From contig CAJXAC010000002.1 of NCBI GenBank assembly GCA_913050035.1, positions 20,813-84,812 on the forward strand: DNA of 64,000 bases, given 5' to 3'. This document shows, one piece after another, positions 19,120 through 29,357 of this stretch; the stretch's first letter is position 1; each line of letters begins with the position of its first letter. The translations under genes were made by a program, and so were the position numbers. This DNA is from an uncultured Gammaproteobacteria bacterium. GTDB taxonomy: Bacteria > Pseudomonadota > Gammaproteobacteria > Pseudomonadales > Azotimanducaceae. Under the pieces are notes generated by a model that saw only the letters and a program-made list of their open reading frames with translations, was not told the DNA's origin and ran no database searches.

Positions 19120-20849
19120 AACAACGCCTCTGGCATCGCCATAACCGCAGTAGACTCTGCCTCGATGCTTTGCTCCAGACCCAAGGTCTGGGGCAACAGC
19201 CGGGCAAAAAAGTATCGGGCGGTTGCGCGTTTGGCATCCCCAAATTCATTCTGCGGCGCACAACTGGCCATACGCGCCCACATCCAGGCGCATAGCGTAA
19301 GGCCAACGAAATCCAAAAAATCTACAGAGACCGCTCCCGGTAGGTTGGGATCCTGCTTAGTTCGCGCGACTAACGATTGAGTTACCGCTTCTAAGCGCTG
19401 GCAAACGTCGGCTAACGGCTCCACAAACTCAGGCGCTACCGCAGTGGCGGTGATGTCGCTGAGCAGATCCTGTAGCGTGTTGCCACCATCGCGGACGATC
19501 TTGCGACCCACTAAATCAATCGCCTGAACACCATTCGCGCCTTCATAAATCTGACCGATCCGCGCATCGCGGACGATCTGCTCCATACCCCACTCTTTGA
19601 TGTAACCGTGGCCACCAAGTACCTGCTGGCCAAGCACAGCACAATCCAAGCCGCGGTCAGTCAAAAAGGCTTTAACCACCGGTGTGAGCAGCTGTCCAAT
19701 ACGCCCCGCCCGCTGATCGCCAGCATACTTCTCCAGATCCAATTGCATGCCAACGTATAAGCCCATAGCACGACAACCCTCTGCATACGCGCGTTGGGTC
19801 AGCAACATGCGCCTGACGTCCGGGTGCACTAATAACGAGTCCGCCACCGCATCTGGGCTCTGCGGCCCGCTGGGCGCACGCCCCTGCAGACGCTCCCGCG
19901 CGTAATTGGCAGAATGCTGATAGGCCAATTGTGCAGCACCGAGTCCCTGCAAACCGACGCTCAGCCGCTCGTAGTTCATCATCGTAAACATGGCCGCAAG
20001 ACCCTGATTTTCTTCGCCGAGCAAAAACCCTTTGGCGCCATCGTAGTTGATCACTGAAGTGGCACTGCCCTTTATGCCCATTTTGTGTTCCAACGAACCA
20101 CTGGACCAACCATTGCGCGCGCCAAGGCTGCCATCGTCGTTCGGCAGGTACTTCGGTACGATAAACAATGATATTCCCTTACTGCCAACTGGCGCGTCCG
20201 GCAATCTTGCAAGGGTCAAATGCACGATATTTTCCGCCATATCGTGCTCACCGCTGGTAATAAAAATTTTCTGCCCAGTAATGGCATAGCTGCCATCGCT
20301 TTGCACCTCGGCCTTGGTGCGCATGATCCCAAGGTCAGTGCCGGCATGTGACTCAGTCAACGCCATAGCACCGGTCCACTCACCAGAATACAACTTCGGC
20401 AGATATACGCTCTTTTGCTCGGACGAGCCGTGGGCGTCGATACATAAGCATGTCCCCACAGTAAGCGTGCCGTACAAATAGAGGCTACTGTTCGCCGACC
20501 AAAACATTTCTTCTACCAAGCAACCAAGGCTTTTTGGCATTCCCTGGCCACCAAACTGAGGATTGCCAGATAGGCCCAGCCAGCCGCCTTGGGCCAGCTC
20601 AGCAAAAGCCGCAGCAAAGCCGGTAGGGGTAGTAACTTCACCGTCCTGCCACTGACAGCCCTCTGCATCGCCAGACTGATTTAGCGGCGCCATTACTTCA
20701 GCTGCAACACGCCCACCCTCGGCAACAATTGCTTTGACCACGTCTGGCGACAAATCAGCAAACGCTTCTATCTTGCTCCAAGAGCTTTGCACGTCAAAAA
20801 CATCATCCAGCAAGAACTCAATGTCCTGCTGCTGTACTTGGTATTCCAC
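19116..20849 (-). CDS. acyl-CoA dehydrogenase family protein
   Basis: AMALTESHAGTDLGIMRTKA; GQKIFITSGEHDMAENIVHL; GGHGYIKEWGMEQIVRDARIGQIYEGANGVQAIDLVGRK. Confidence 0.94.
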   Translation of the reverse strand: MEYQVQQQDIEFLLDDVFDVQSSWSKIEAFADLSPDVVKAIVAEGGRVAAEVMAPLNQSGDAEGCQWQDGEVTTPTGFAAAFAELAQGGWLGLSGNPQFGGQGMPKSLGCLVEEMFWSANSSLYLYGTLTVGTCLCIDAHGSSEQKSVYLPKLYSGEWTGAMALTESHAGTDLGIMRTKAEVQSDGSYAITGQKIFITSGEHDMAENIVHLTLARLPDAPVGSKGISLFIVPKYLPNDDGSLGARNGWSSGSLEHKMGIKGSATSVINYDGAKGFLLGEENQGLAAMFTMMNYERLSVGLQGLGAAQLAYQHSANYARERLQGRAPSGPQSPDAVADSLLVHPDVRRMLLTQRAYAEGCRAMGLYVGMQLDLEKYAGDQRAGRIGQLLTPVVKAFLTDRGLDCAVLGQQVLGGHGYIKEWGMEQIVRDARIGQIYEGANGVQAIDLVGRKIVRDGGNTLQDLLSDITATAVAPEFVEPLADVCQRLEAVTQSLVARTKQDPNLPGAVSVDFLDFVGLTLCAWMWARMASCAPQNEFGDAKRATARYFFARLLPQTLGLEQSIEAESTAVMAMPEALF

Positions 20850-21106
20850 AGATTTTCCTTGTTCGCCTGAATCGCCCTATTGCGATCGAAGTAGCCGTTC
20901 GCTCGAGCGCGAAATTCTAACCATAGCACGCGGGCTGTTCTAATTTTATGCGCGCCAGATTGACCATGTCTAATTGTGGTGGATGTTTCGGCTATTTATC
21001 TGGGTATGGCTCACCCTTTTTTCAGCTATGGCCTCATTGTATGAGGCCCGCGCTCATTTAGCCTTTCCGCGCCTACCGAGCATGAAACGCGAGCCTCCAA
21101 ATACCC

Positions 21107-21859
21107 ATGCGTAAAAGCGATATTAAGTGCGCTGCTCGTTTAGCGATTGACTGTGTCGTTGGCGACGTCTGCGTGCTATGCCAATTGCCATTACCCCCCC
21201 ATCAATGGCACGACCCATTACGTCTAAACAGCCATATGTGTCCCTATTGCAGAACTGCCGTGGCGCTGAATCCCAATTCCTGCCAGCACTGCGCGCTGCC
21301 TTTGCCTGATGGTCAGCACATCTGCGGACGCTGCATTACAACGCCTCTTGCCGATAGAGCCTTAGCCCCGGTACTGCACCAACACTGCGGCGCCTATTTA
21401 GTTCATCAGTTAAAATTCCATCGCGGCGAACGCGAGGCACTGGCGTTGGCAAGCTTTCTGCTCACTGCTGTTCACCAGCGCTACCCCAATACAAACGCTC
21501 TGCCAGATCTTCTTATTCCGGTGCCCATAGCACCTTGGACCCAATTGCGGCGTGGCTACAACCCCTCTGAATGGTTAGCGCGCACCTTGCATAAACAGCT
21601 TAACGTTGCTGTCGCTAACGATCTGTTAACGCGCAAGGTTGGGCCGTCCCAACGCACGCTGACACGACATCAACGTCTGCGCTTGGCGACAAACACTTTC
21701 ACCCTAAAACGCAAGGTCGCGCCTAGGGTGCTAGATTTCCGGCATGTTGCCATTATTGACGATGTGCTCACTACTGGCGCCACCGTAGCGGTACTCGCGG
21801 GTACCCTGCGGCGAGCCGGCGCTGTGCGGGTAGACGTCTGGTGCGCAACGCGCGCCTAA
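21107..21859 (+). CDS. comF: ComF family protein (phosphoribosyltransferase)
   Basis: N-terminal CxxC zinc-ribbon motifs; LIPVPIAPWTQLRRGYNPSEWLAR; VAIIDDVLTTGATVAVLA. Confidence 0.9.
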   Translation: MRKSDIKCAARLAIDCVVGDVCVLCQLPLPPHQWHDPLRLNSHMCPYCRTAVALNPNSCQHCALPLPDGQHICGRCITTPLADRALAPVLHQHCGAYLVHQLKFHRGEREALALASFLLTAVHQRYPNTNALPDLLIPVPIAPWTQLRRGYNPSEWLARTLHKQLNVAVANDLLTRKVGPSQRTLTRHQRLRLATNTFTLKRKVAPRVLDFRHVAIIDDVLTTGATVAVLAGTLRRAGAVRVDVWCATRA

Positions 21860-21901
21860 CGGCAGATCTGACCCAATAGTTAGATGCTGCTACAGTGCGG
21901 T

Positions 21902-22897
21902 ATGCAGCAATCAGCAACGACACCATACGAAAGCCTTACCCCAGATGCCATTCTCGATGCCCTAGAAAGTATCGGCCTACAACCCAATGGCAGCTTGCTG
22001 GCGCTCAACAGCTATGAAAACCGGGTCTATCAGGCAGGGTTGGAAGATCAGAGCTTTGTTATTGTTAAATTCTATAGACCCCAGCGCTGGAGTGATGCGG
22101 CTATCGCCGAGGAGCACGACTTCACACAGCAGTTGGCAGATGCCGAATTGTCCGTTGTAAACCCTATGGCCATAGGAGCAACAGCTACCCCGCCCCGCAC
22201 TGTGTTTAAGCATCTTGAATTCCGCTTTGCTGTGTTCCCACGTCAGGGTGGGCATCCCCCCAACCTCGAGAATCTGGATGACCTCGAAGTCCTCAGCCGG
22301 ACCATCGCGCGTATGCATGCGGTGGGTGCGCAACAGCCGTTTCAGCACCGACCGCAAATAAACGCACAGCGTTTCGGCCACGATAGCCGCGACTTTCTGC
22401 TTGCAAACAACTTTTTACCCGCTGAGATGGAATCAGCATATGCATCCGTAAGCGAGCACCTGCTGCAACGTATTGACCCCTTAATGACTGACGCGCCAAA
22501 TATTCGCATCCATGGCGACTGTCACATGGGTAACATTTTGTGGCGGGATGAAATTCCTCATTTCGTCGACTTTGACGACTGCATGATGGGGCCACCAATT
22601 CAGGATCTGTGGATGCTCCTGAGCGGCGAGCGCCACGACCAAACCGCGCAACTGGCAACCATTCTCGATGCCTATAACGACTTTTATCCCTTCGCCGTGA
22701 ATACGCTGAATTTAATTGAGCCACTGCGCACACTGCGCATCATGCATCACGCAGCCTGGATTGCCCGGCGCTGGAACGACCCCGCCTTTCCGCCAGCGTT
22801 TCCGACCTTCGACAGCGTCAATTATTGGTCTAAGCACGTTTTGGAATTACGCGAGCAACTCGCCTTATTGGACGAACCGCCATTAACCTATCTATAG
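21902..22897 (+). CDS. srkA: YihE/SrkA-like serine/threonine protein kinase
   Basis: SLLALNSYENRVYQ...IVKFYRP; IRIHGDCHMGNILW...FVDFDDCMMGPPIQDLWMLL; internal ATG at 21902 preferred. Confidence 0.85.
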   Translation: MQQSATTPYESLTPDAILDALESIGLQPNGSLLALNSYENRVYQAGLEDQSFVIVKFYRPQRWSDAAIAEEHDFTQQLADAELSVVNPMAIGATATPPRTVFKHLEFRFAVFPRQGGHPPNLENLDDLEVLSRTIARMHAVGAQQPFQHRPQINAQRFGHDSRDFLLANNFLPAEMESAYASVSEHLLQRIDPLMTDAPNIRIHGDCHMGNILWRDEIPHFVDFDDCMMGPPIQDLWMLLSGERHDQTAQLATILDAYNDFYPFAVNTLNLIEPLRTLRIMHHAAWIARRWNDPAFPPAFPTFDSVNYWSKHVLELREQLALLDEPPLTYL

Positions 22898-22929
22898 CTT
22901 TAGGCAGCGTGCCCTGCCAGCATCAGCGA

Positions 22930-24084
22930 CTAACCATCAAGACCGAGTTCGCGACGATTAACGCAGATGTTTGCGTATTGCTGTAATAGGAATGTACGCT
23001 CGGAATCAGCACAGTTACTTAACTGGGACTGCAGAATATTCATCGCTTTTGAACCCGCCGAGTTCTCGGAGACCCGACCCGCCAATACTGAATCGGCATA
23101 GCGGTTAGTGGAAAATACTCGAATGCCCCCGACGATGGCCTGATCTAAGCGCTGAACGAGATCCTCAACGTTATTGCAATCATCACCGATCGGCCCGTTG
23201 AAATGTACATGCACCCGGCCTTTTTCACCCACCAACCCTTGAATCATGCTGTTTAGATCTTCTTGTTCGCCCTTTGCGTAGTGCCCAACGCGATCAATTG
23301 CAGCCAACTCACGCGCTTTTGCCGGTCCACAAGGATCGATTTCGTAAGACAAAGATACCGGCACTAGCGCGCCGTTATTTAACAGACTGGCCATGGGATC
23401 GGGTTGTTTGCGATAGGCCAGTAATAACATTTTTAACAGTGCCGGATCCGTGCGATCAAAGCCATCTTTCGCTCGACCCTGGCGTTGCGCGATCCAAACC
23501 GAGACATGTTCCTGCAGACTATGGCGGATGTACTGGCTTGTGCGTGTCATGGCGCGATAACCCGCACGAGCACTGGCTAAATCTCGCTCGACGACGAAAC
23601 TTTTGTTCAACCGCATCAGGTCCGCAGCTAAAGGGTTGTTGAGCAGATTGTCGCCTACCGCCATCCGGCAGGTTTCGTTACCCGCCCGCAGTATGAGCAG
23701 ATTGATCAAACTCGAGTCCATGACGATATCGCGATGATTCGAGATAAAGAGGTATTGCCGAGTCGGATCCAAATGCTCCAAGCCGGAAACCGTCAGGGCA
23801 TCTGTGGAATTGTCTACCAGCTGCTCAAAATATTTTGAGACCAGCCGCTGAACATCGTCGACGTTGCGCAGATTGCGCACGCTGAACTGCAACACCAACT
23901 TGGTCAGCCACGGGGCAAAAAAACGCTGTGCCAGGAAAGTTGGTAAAACCAAATGCTTGGCCGCCGCGGCAAGCTGCGACGACCGACTGATCCGCGCCAA
24001 CACCTCGGGAACTTCGCGGTCCCGATACGGCCGGATTGGATCAAAGTCCATCACGTCTATCTTTTGCGTCGAGGTGGTCGCCAT
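22930..24084 (-). CDS. 1-acyl-sn-glycerol-3-phosphate/glycerol acyltransferase family protein
   Basis: YLFISNHRDIVMDSSLINLL acyltransferase HX4D block. Confidence 0.75.
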   Translation of the reverse strand: MATTSTQKIDVMDFDPIRPYRDREVPEVLARISRSSQLAAAAKHLVLPTFLAQRFFAPWLTKLVLQFSVRNLRNVDDVQRLVSKYFEQLVDNSTDALTVSGLEHLDPTRQYLFISNHRDIVMDSSLINLLILRAGNETCRMAVGDNLLNNPLAADLMRLNKSFVVERDLASARAGYRAMTRTSQYIRHSLQEHVSVWIAQRQGRAKDGFDRTDPALLKMLLLAYRKQPDPMASLLNNGALVPVSLSYEIDPCGPAKARELAAIDRVGHYAKGEQEDLNSMIQGLVGEKGRVHVHFNGPIGDDCNNVEDLVQRLDQAIVGGIRVFSTNRYADSVLAGRVSENSAGSKAMNILQSQLSNCADSERTFLLQQYANICVNRRELGLDG

Positions 24085-24103
24085 GGGTTCCTAGAACCTT
24101 TTG

Positions 24104-24910
24104 CTAAAGCACTAGCGTACCACTCATTGCGGCGGTAACCCCCACCCAGATACCCATAACTAGGATCAACCAGAACGCTGCTCGTTTTAACGCTGCGTCG
24201 CTGACCGGTGGTGCAAGTACATGGCCAAGCCATGTGCCCACCAACACCACAGGCAGGGCCAGTAGGGCAACACCCAGTACCGCTTCAGTGAGTTCGCCGC
24301 GCCAACCGACCATCACCGTACGGGAACTGGTGACCAGCAAAAAACTCGCGAGCAGTGTGGCTCTAATTACGTTTAGCGGCAGCGGCTGACTGAAGCCGAA
24401 AAGCCCAAGCACAGGGCCACTGGCAGAAAACATACCCCCGAGGGTGCCGCCACACAATCCAGTGAGCCAGGCCACCCAGGATGGCGAGACACGCTGTAAA
24501 GGTTTTGGTTTGAGCAACATCCCCAGTGCACCTAGGGTCAAAAAAACACCCAAGCAGAGCTCTAATAGCCAGCGCGCATTGGCGCCAAGTTGATCGAGAA
24601 AATACAGCCCCAGCACAAGGGCTGGCAGTTGTCCTGCTGCGAGCCAGCAAAAAAGGCGCCAATGCACGTATTGACTCTGTCCCCACAACGATAGTGCAGA
24701 GTTAGTAAGACTAAGAATACTCACCACCGCAGCCAAGGTTTCAATTTCGAGCAACCGCAGCCCACCGGCTACCGCAACAATAAGCATGCCCATCGCAAAT
24801 CCAGCGACCGCCTGGATATAGCTACCAAGCAGAGTGATCAGCAAGAAAATAATAAGAGCAGGAACGTCCACGGACCCATTGTGCCACAGCTGCCGGCAAG
24901 CAACGCTCAC
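24104..24910 (-). CDS. TauE/SafE family sulfite exporter-like membrane protein
   Basis: Multiple hydrophobic segments; LTGLCGGTLGGMFSASGPVLGLFGF. Confidence 0.82.
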   Translation of the reverse strand: MSVACRQLWHNGSVDVPALIIFLLITLLGSYIQAVAGFAMGMLIVAVAGGLRLLEIETLAAVVSILSLTNSALSLWGQSQYVHWRLFCWLAAGQLPALVLGLYFLDQLGANARWLLELCLGVFLTLGALGMLLKPKPLQRVSPSWVAWLTGLCGGTLGGMFSASGPVLGLFGFSQPLPLNVIRATLLASFLLVTSSRTVMVGWRGELTEAVLGVALLALPVVLVGTWLGHVLAPPVSDAALKRAAFWLILVMGIWVGVTAAMSGTLVL

Positions 24911-24969
24911 ACACCCACCACACTCGGTCTGCTATCGTCGACGTGAACTGCTATTGGATTAAGCACAAC

Positions 24970-25746
24970 ATGGATTTTTCTCTTACAGACAAAACGGCCC
25001 TTGTGACAGGCAGCTATCGCGGGACGGGCTTCGCGATTGCTAAGACTCTGATAGCCGAGGGGGCTAAGGTATTAGTGCATGGAATAACTGCCGAGCAAGC
25101 CGCCGCCGCTGTAGCCGAGTTAAATGGCGGCATACCGGTGGCCGGAGACATCAGCGACCCTGCAGGCTGCCAAAATTTGCTCGAAGCCTGTGCCGGGCAG
25201 TCAATCCAAATTCTTATCAACAACTACGGCGGTGCTGACCAAAGCACCTGGTTAGACAGCAATGCTAATGATTGGCACAGCGCTTTTGAGAAAAACGTAT
25301 TGTCTGCGCAGCGGTTAACCCAGGCTTTGCTACCCAGTCTGTTGGCAAGCCCGTGGGCACGCATCATCAACATAGGCACGGTTGGCTCTACTCGGCCTAA
25401 TTCGCGAATGCCTGCCTACTACGCGGCCAAGGGCGCCTTAGCAACTATGACTATGAGTCTGGCAAAAGAGGTTGCCGGCAGCGCCATCCGCGTGAATCTC
25501 GTGTCACCCGGCATCATCCTGACCCCAGAGGTCAAAGCCGCTTATATCAAACGAGGCCAAGCTAAGGGTTGGGGCGATGACTGGTCGGAGATCGAGGCTA
25601 AGGTGGCTGCAGACATTCCCACTCGACGTATTACTCGACGTGACGAAGTCGCAGCTCTGGTTGCTTTCTTGTGCAGCGAACAGAGCAATGCTATTCACGG
25701 CCAAAATTTGCGCATCGATGGCGGCCAGTTGGACATTTTGACATGA
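24970..25746 (+). CDS. SDR family oxidoreductase
   Basis: LVTGSYRGTGFAIAKTL; INNYGG; YYAAKGALATM; internal ATG 24970. Confidence 0.9.
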   Translation: MDFSLTDKTALVTGSYRGTGFAIAKTLIAEGAKVLVHGITAEQAAAAVAELNGGIPVAGDISDPAGCQNLLEACAGQSIQILINNYGGADQSTWLDSNANDWHSAFEKNVLSAQRLTQALLPSLLASPWARIINIGTVGSTRPNSRMPAYYAAKGALATMTMSLAKEVAGSAIRVNLVSPGIILTPEVKAAYIKRGQAKGWGDDWSEIEAKVAADIPTRRITRRDEVAALVAFLCSEQSNAIHGQNLRIDGGQLDILT

Positions 25747-26102
25747 CCGCGCTGCCCGAGAGATTCATTGGCGTGGCGCTAACGCTGGGCAGTATCTTTG
25801 TCATTGACCTAAATCAGATGACCCCTGTGCATCAGCTTTGGTTGCCTCTGCTGCTGGCAGCGGGCGCCTATTTTATGACTCAGTCGCTGATGGCGGTCGC
25901 CATCGCCTGCGGCACTTTGGCCTATATTCACATCAATACTGCATCGCCGTTTTGGGTTGAATCCACAGCCTATCCAATCATCGTTTTGCTCAGTGTCGCG
26001 GTGATCATGGTGACGCTGATGAGACGTTTTCGCCAACGTATTGCAGCCACCCATGAAGCCCGCTGGGCAGCACGTCGCGACGCAAATAAAGACAATCCGT
26101 GA
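25743..26102 (+). CDS. small multi-spanning membrane protein
   Basis: ATGA overlap with upstream SDR; hydrophobic segments; MTALPERFIGVALTLGSIF. Confidence 0.65.
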   Translation: MTALPERFIGVALTLGSIFVIDLNQMTPVHQLWLPLLLAAGAYFMTQSLMAVAIACGTLAYIHINTASPFWVESTAYPIIVLLSVAVIMVTLMRRFRQRIAATHEARWAARRDANKDNP

Positions 26103-26758
26103 TAAGCCTTGAGTCCATCGATGCGGTGTTATTCGACTTCGATGGCACGCTGGCGCCAAACCTAGACTTAGCAGACATGCGCCGACAAGTTGTTGGGCTG
26201 ACAGTGGCAGCGGGTGTTCCGGAGGATATTTACACCGGTTTGTACATTGTGGAAGTTATCGAAGCCGGCGCTGCATGGCTGACCACACAAAGTAGCGCAG
26301 ACGCAGCTCTTTACCGACAGAGAGCACATCAGCTGATTCTAGACATAGAACTAGACGCAGCGCGCTCGACGCAGGTCTTCCCGGGCATCAAAGATATGCT
26401 CACCCAGTTGCGCAGCTGTGACATCAAAATTGGCATTGTCACCCGCAATTGCAGGGCCGCTATCGAGACAATTTTTCCTGATCGGGAGCAGTTCGTGGAT
26501 GCCCTTCATGCGCGCGATGATGTGGTTCATTTGAAACCTGACCCACGTCACCTATTAGCTAATCTGCAGGCCTTAAAAGCACGCCCAGACAGTAGCATTA
26601 TGGTGGGAGATGGTGCGCTGGATATGCAGGCGGGCAAGGCATTAAACATGCACTGTATTGGCGTGCTTACCGGCAGCAATGACTTTGCCACACTGCAAAA
26701 GGCTGGAGCAAACCAGGTACTGACCGACTGTATTTCCCTGCACGAGATATTGAGTTAA
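26099..26758 (+). CDS. HAD family hydrolase (GTG start)
   Basis: VLFDFDGTLAPNLDLADM; GIVTRN; KPDP; MVGDGALDMQAGKAL. Confidence 0.9.
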   Translation: MISLESIDAVLFDFDGTLAPNLDLADMRRQVVGLTVAAGVPEDIYTGLYIVEVIEAGAAWLTTQSSADAALYRQRAHQLILDIELDAARSTQVFPGIKDMLTQLRSCDIKIGIVTRNCRAAIETIFPDREQFVDALHARDDVVHLKPDPRHLLANLQALKARPDSSIMVGDGALDMQAGKALNMHCIGVLTGSNDFATLQKAGANQVLTDCISLHEILS

Positions 26759-26818
26759 CGCATTGGCTTTCAAGCGTTCTAGCGGCAAACTAGAGCTAGG
26801 CTGCACGGAGATTGCGTT

Positions 26819-27112
26819 ATGGAAACGGGAACCCTGGTTCGAAACGAACTCGCCCCACTGCTGGATCGACTTATCGTGCAGCTAGAAGACGAAGGCCAAT
26901 TGACCTATCGAGCACACTTTACCCGAATTCGTACCCGCCTCATCCGCGCTCATAGCGATTGGGAACTCGCAAGCCCCATCATCGATTTATCCGCCGCCAA
27001 TGCTATGGGCTTCGAGTTTTCCAATACCGCCGACGCTCTGGTGACCCGAATCTTGAGCAAATCAATGGGACTAATTCGTCAGATTAACGGCATCGACCAA
27101 ATCCGCCACTGA
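26819..27112 (+). CDS. hypothetical protein (97 aa)
   Basis: ORF in a tight cluster, stop abuts the MOSC gene. Confidence 0.55.
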   Translation: METGTLVRNELAPLLDRLIVQLEDEGQLTYRAHFTRIRTRLIRAHSDWELASPIIDLSAANAMGFEFSNTADALVTRILSKSMGLIRQINGIDQIRH

Positions 27113-28003
27113 GTGACTATGCAAGCAACAATACATTCCCTCTATCGCTATCCCATCAAAAGCATGGGTGGGGATACCCTCAATAGCACTGCCTTAACTG
27201 CCAAGGGTATTCCAGGCGACCGCTGCTGGACCGTAAAGGATGAAGAACGGGGTGGGATTAAAGGCGGTAAAAGATTTCCCCAACTCATGGACATGCACGC
27301 AGCGCTAGAGCATGAACCCGATGCGTTAACACCATCGCCACCGGTTGCAATAAGACTCCCAGATCAAAGTAGTACTCATTCAAAAGATCCCAACGTAAAT
27401 CAGGCCCTTTCTGCGGCAATCGGTTCACCAGTGAGTCTTTGGCCGCTGCTGCCAGCGGATCAGCTCGAGCATTACAAGCGTCCGCCAAATCCAGAAAATT
27501 TCGATCAAATGGCGTACTTTCGCGAGTTGTTTGCACGTGCAGAGGACGAGCCGCTGCCAGATCTATCGACGTTTCCTAAAGAATTGTTCATTTATGAATC
27601 TTCCCCGGGAACTTACTTTGACGCATTTCCGCTACTGATCATGACCACGGCATCCTTGCAGGCAATGGCTGCAGCGAGTACTGAAAGCAACTTCGATGTG
27701 CGGCGCTTTCGACCAAATATCGTGCTCGATACTGATGCCAACGGTTTTGTCGAAAACGAATGGGTGGGCAAACGTTTGCAGCTTGGTAGCGCTGTGCTAA
27801 TCATCAATGCCATCTGCCCGCGTTGCGTTATGACCACTCATGGCTTTGCAGATTTACCCAAGGACCCAAAGGTCATGCGCCATCTAGTGCAGCAAAACGA
27901 CGGCAACTTAGGGGTTTACGCGAGTGTTGAAAAGCCAGGTAACATCAAGCTAGGCGATAACATTGAATGGCTGCCCTCGGACTCGTCTGCAACAGCAGGT
28001 TAA
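27113..28003 (+). CDS. MOSC domain-containing protein
   Basis: IHSLYRYPIKSMGGDTLNSTALTAKGIPGDRCW; FRPNIVLD; AICPRCVMTT; GTG 27113 or ATG 27119 start. Confidence 0.9.
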   Translation: MTMQATIHSLYRYPIKSMGGDTLNSTALTAKGIPGDRCWTVKDEERGGIKGGKRFPQLMDMHAALEHEPDALTPSPPVAIRLPDQSSTHSKDPNVNQALSAAIGSPVSLWPLLPADQLEHYKRPPNPENFDQMAYFRELFARAEDEPLPDLSTFPKELFIYESSPGTYFDAFPLLIMTTASLQAMAAASTESNFDVRRFRPNIVLDTDANGFVENEWVGKRLQLGSAVLIINAICPRCVMTTHGFADLPKDPKVMRHLVQQNDGNLGVYASVEKPGNIKLGDNIEWLPSDSSATAG

Positions 28004-28026
28004 ACAGGCCCTCTTCACTACTGCAC

Positions 28027-28050
28027 AAAAAAAGGGGCACTGGGTGCCCC
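28027..28050 (-). terminator. intrinsic terminator of the minus-strand acyl-CoA dehydrogenase gene
   Basis: Minus strand GGGGCAC-CCA-GTGCCCC followed by T7. Confidence 0.85.
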
Positions 28051-28099
28051 TTCCGATTCATCTACCGAGCGCCGATGGCGCCAGAATAGTCTGCGTCTA

Positions 28100-29311
28100 T
28101 CAATTGCTGCCCGTCGGGACCTCGGTAAACGGCATGCCTTTGTCCATACGCGGCTCCTGAGGCATTCCCAATACCCGCTCTGCAATGATGTTGGCCATGA
28201 TCTCATCGGTACCACCGGCGATTCGTCCACCTGGCGCGCCCATGTATGTCAGCTGCAGCATGCCCGCTTCTTTGGACAACTTTTCATCCCAGATTGCTCC
28301 GCTCATTTCCAACAGGTCCATACAAAATGACGCCATTTCCTGAGTCTTTGGTGCACCTACAAGTTTACCAATAGAGTTTTCTGGTCCTGGGATTTCGCCC
28401 CGTGACATAGCAGTCATGGAGCGGTAACCGGTGAACCGCAAACCCGATTCCTGCACATACCAGTTGGCTAGCTTGGCGCGGACCGCGCTGTCGGCAATTG
28501 CCGGCTTATCATCGATCATAACTTCGTTAGCAATGCGATAAGCCATTTCGACATTAACGCCAGCGCCGCCACCGCCAATGGCTGCTCGCTCATTCATCAG
28601 CGTAGTCAGCGCCACTTGCCAGCCCTGCCCTACCTCACCAAGGCGCTGACTGTCCGGAATACGCACGTCGGTGAAATACACCTCGTTGAAGTTGGCGCCA
28701 CCGGTCAACTGCTTGATTGGCTTGATCTCCACACCGGGAGACTTCATGTCTAAGAAGAAGTAGCTCAGTCCCTTATGCTTTGGCACATTGGGGTCAGTGC
28801 GCACAACCAAAATTCCATAATCAGAATAGTGCGCCCCAGAGGTCCAGATTTTTTGCCCGTTGATAACCCAATCGTCACCATCACGTTCCGCCTTAGTACG
28901 CAGAGCCGCGAGATCCGATCCACCCGCGGGTTCGGAGAATAATTGGCACCAAATTTCTTCGCCGCTGGCGAGTTTAGGCAGATACCGTGCGTGGTGCTCG
29001 GCCTGACCCCAAGTCATCAATGTCGGTGCTGCCATCCCCTGTCCAATAACAAAGAAGCCTGCTGGAACATTGTATTTGGCCTCTTCTTGATTCCAAATCA
29101 CCTGCTCAATCGCGCTGGCGCCGCGTCCACCGAACTCCTTGTCCCAGCGAATGCACGCCCATCCCGCGTCGTATTTGCGCTTTTGCCATAACTTCGCTGC
29201 AGCAAGTTCGTCTAAGCCGGCAAGTTCGTCTTTACTCGGTACGTTGTCTTTTAACCATGCCGCGGCCTCGGCGCGAAACGCTGCTTCGTCTTTTGAGTCA
29301 TTAAAATCCAT
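28100..29311 (-). CDS. acyl-CoA dehydrogenase family protein
   Basis: WCQLFSEPAGGSDLAALRTKAERDGDDWVINGQKIWTSGAHYSDYGIL; IAGGTDEIMANIIAERVLGMP. Confidence 0.94.
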   Translation of the reverse strand: MDFNDSKDEAAFRAEAAAWLKDNVPSKDELAGLDELAAAKLWQKRKYDAGWACIRWDKEFGGRGASAIEQVIWNQEEAKYNVPAGFFVIGQGMAAPTLMTWGQAEHHARYLPKLASGEEIWCQLFSEPAGGSDLAALRTKAERDGDDWVINGQKIWTSGAHYSDYGILVVRTDPNVPKHKGLSYFFLDMKSPGVEIKPIKQLTGGANFNEVYFTDVRIPDSQRLGEVGQGWQVALTTLMNERAAIGGGGAGVNVEMAYRIANEVMIDDKPAIADSAVRAKLANWYVQESGLRFTGYRSMTAMSRGEIPGPENSIGKLVGAPKTQEMASFCMDLLEMSGAIWDEKLSKEAGMLQLTYMGAPGGRIAGGTDEIMANIIAERVLGMPQEPRMDKGMPFTEVPTGSN

Positions 29312-29357
29312 TATATTCGTCCTTAAATTATCTCTTTCGCTGAGTGATACGCGCGCT

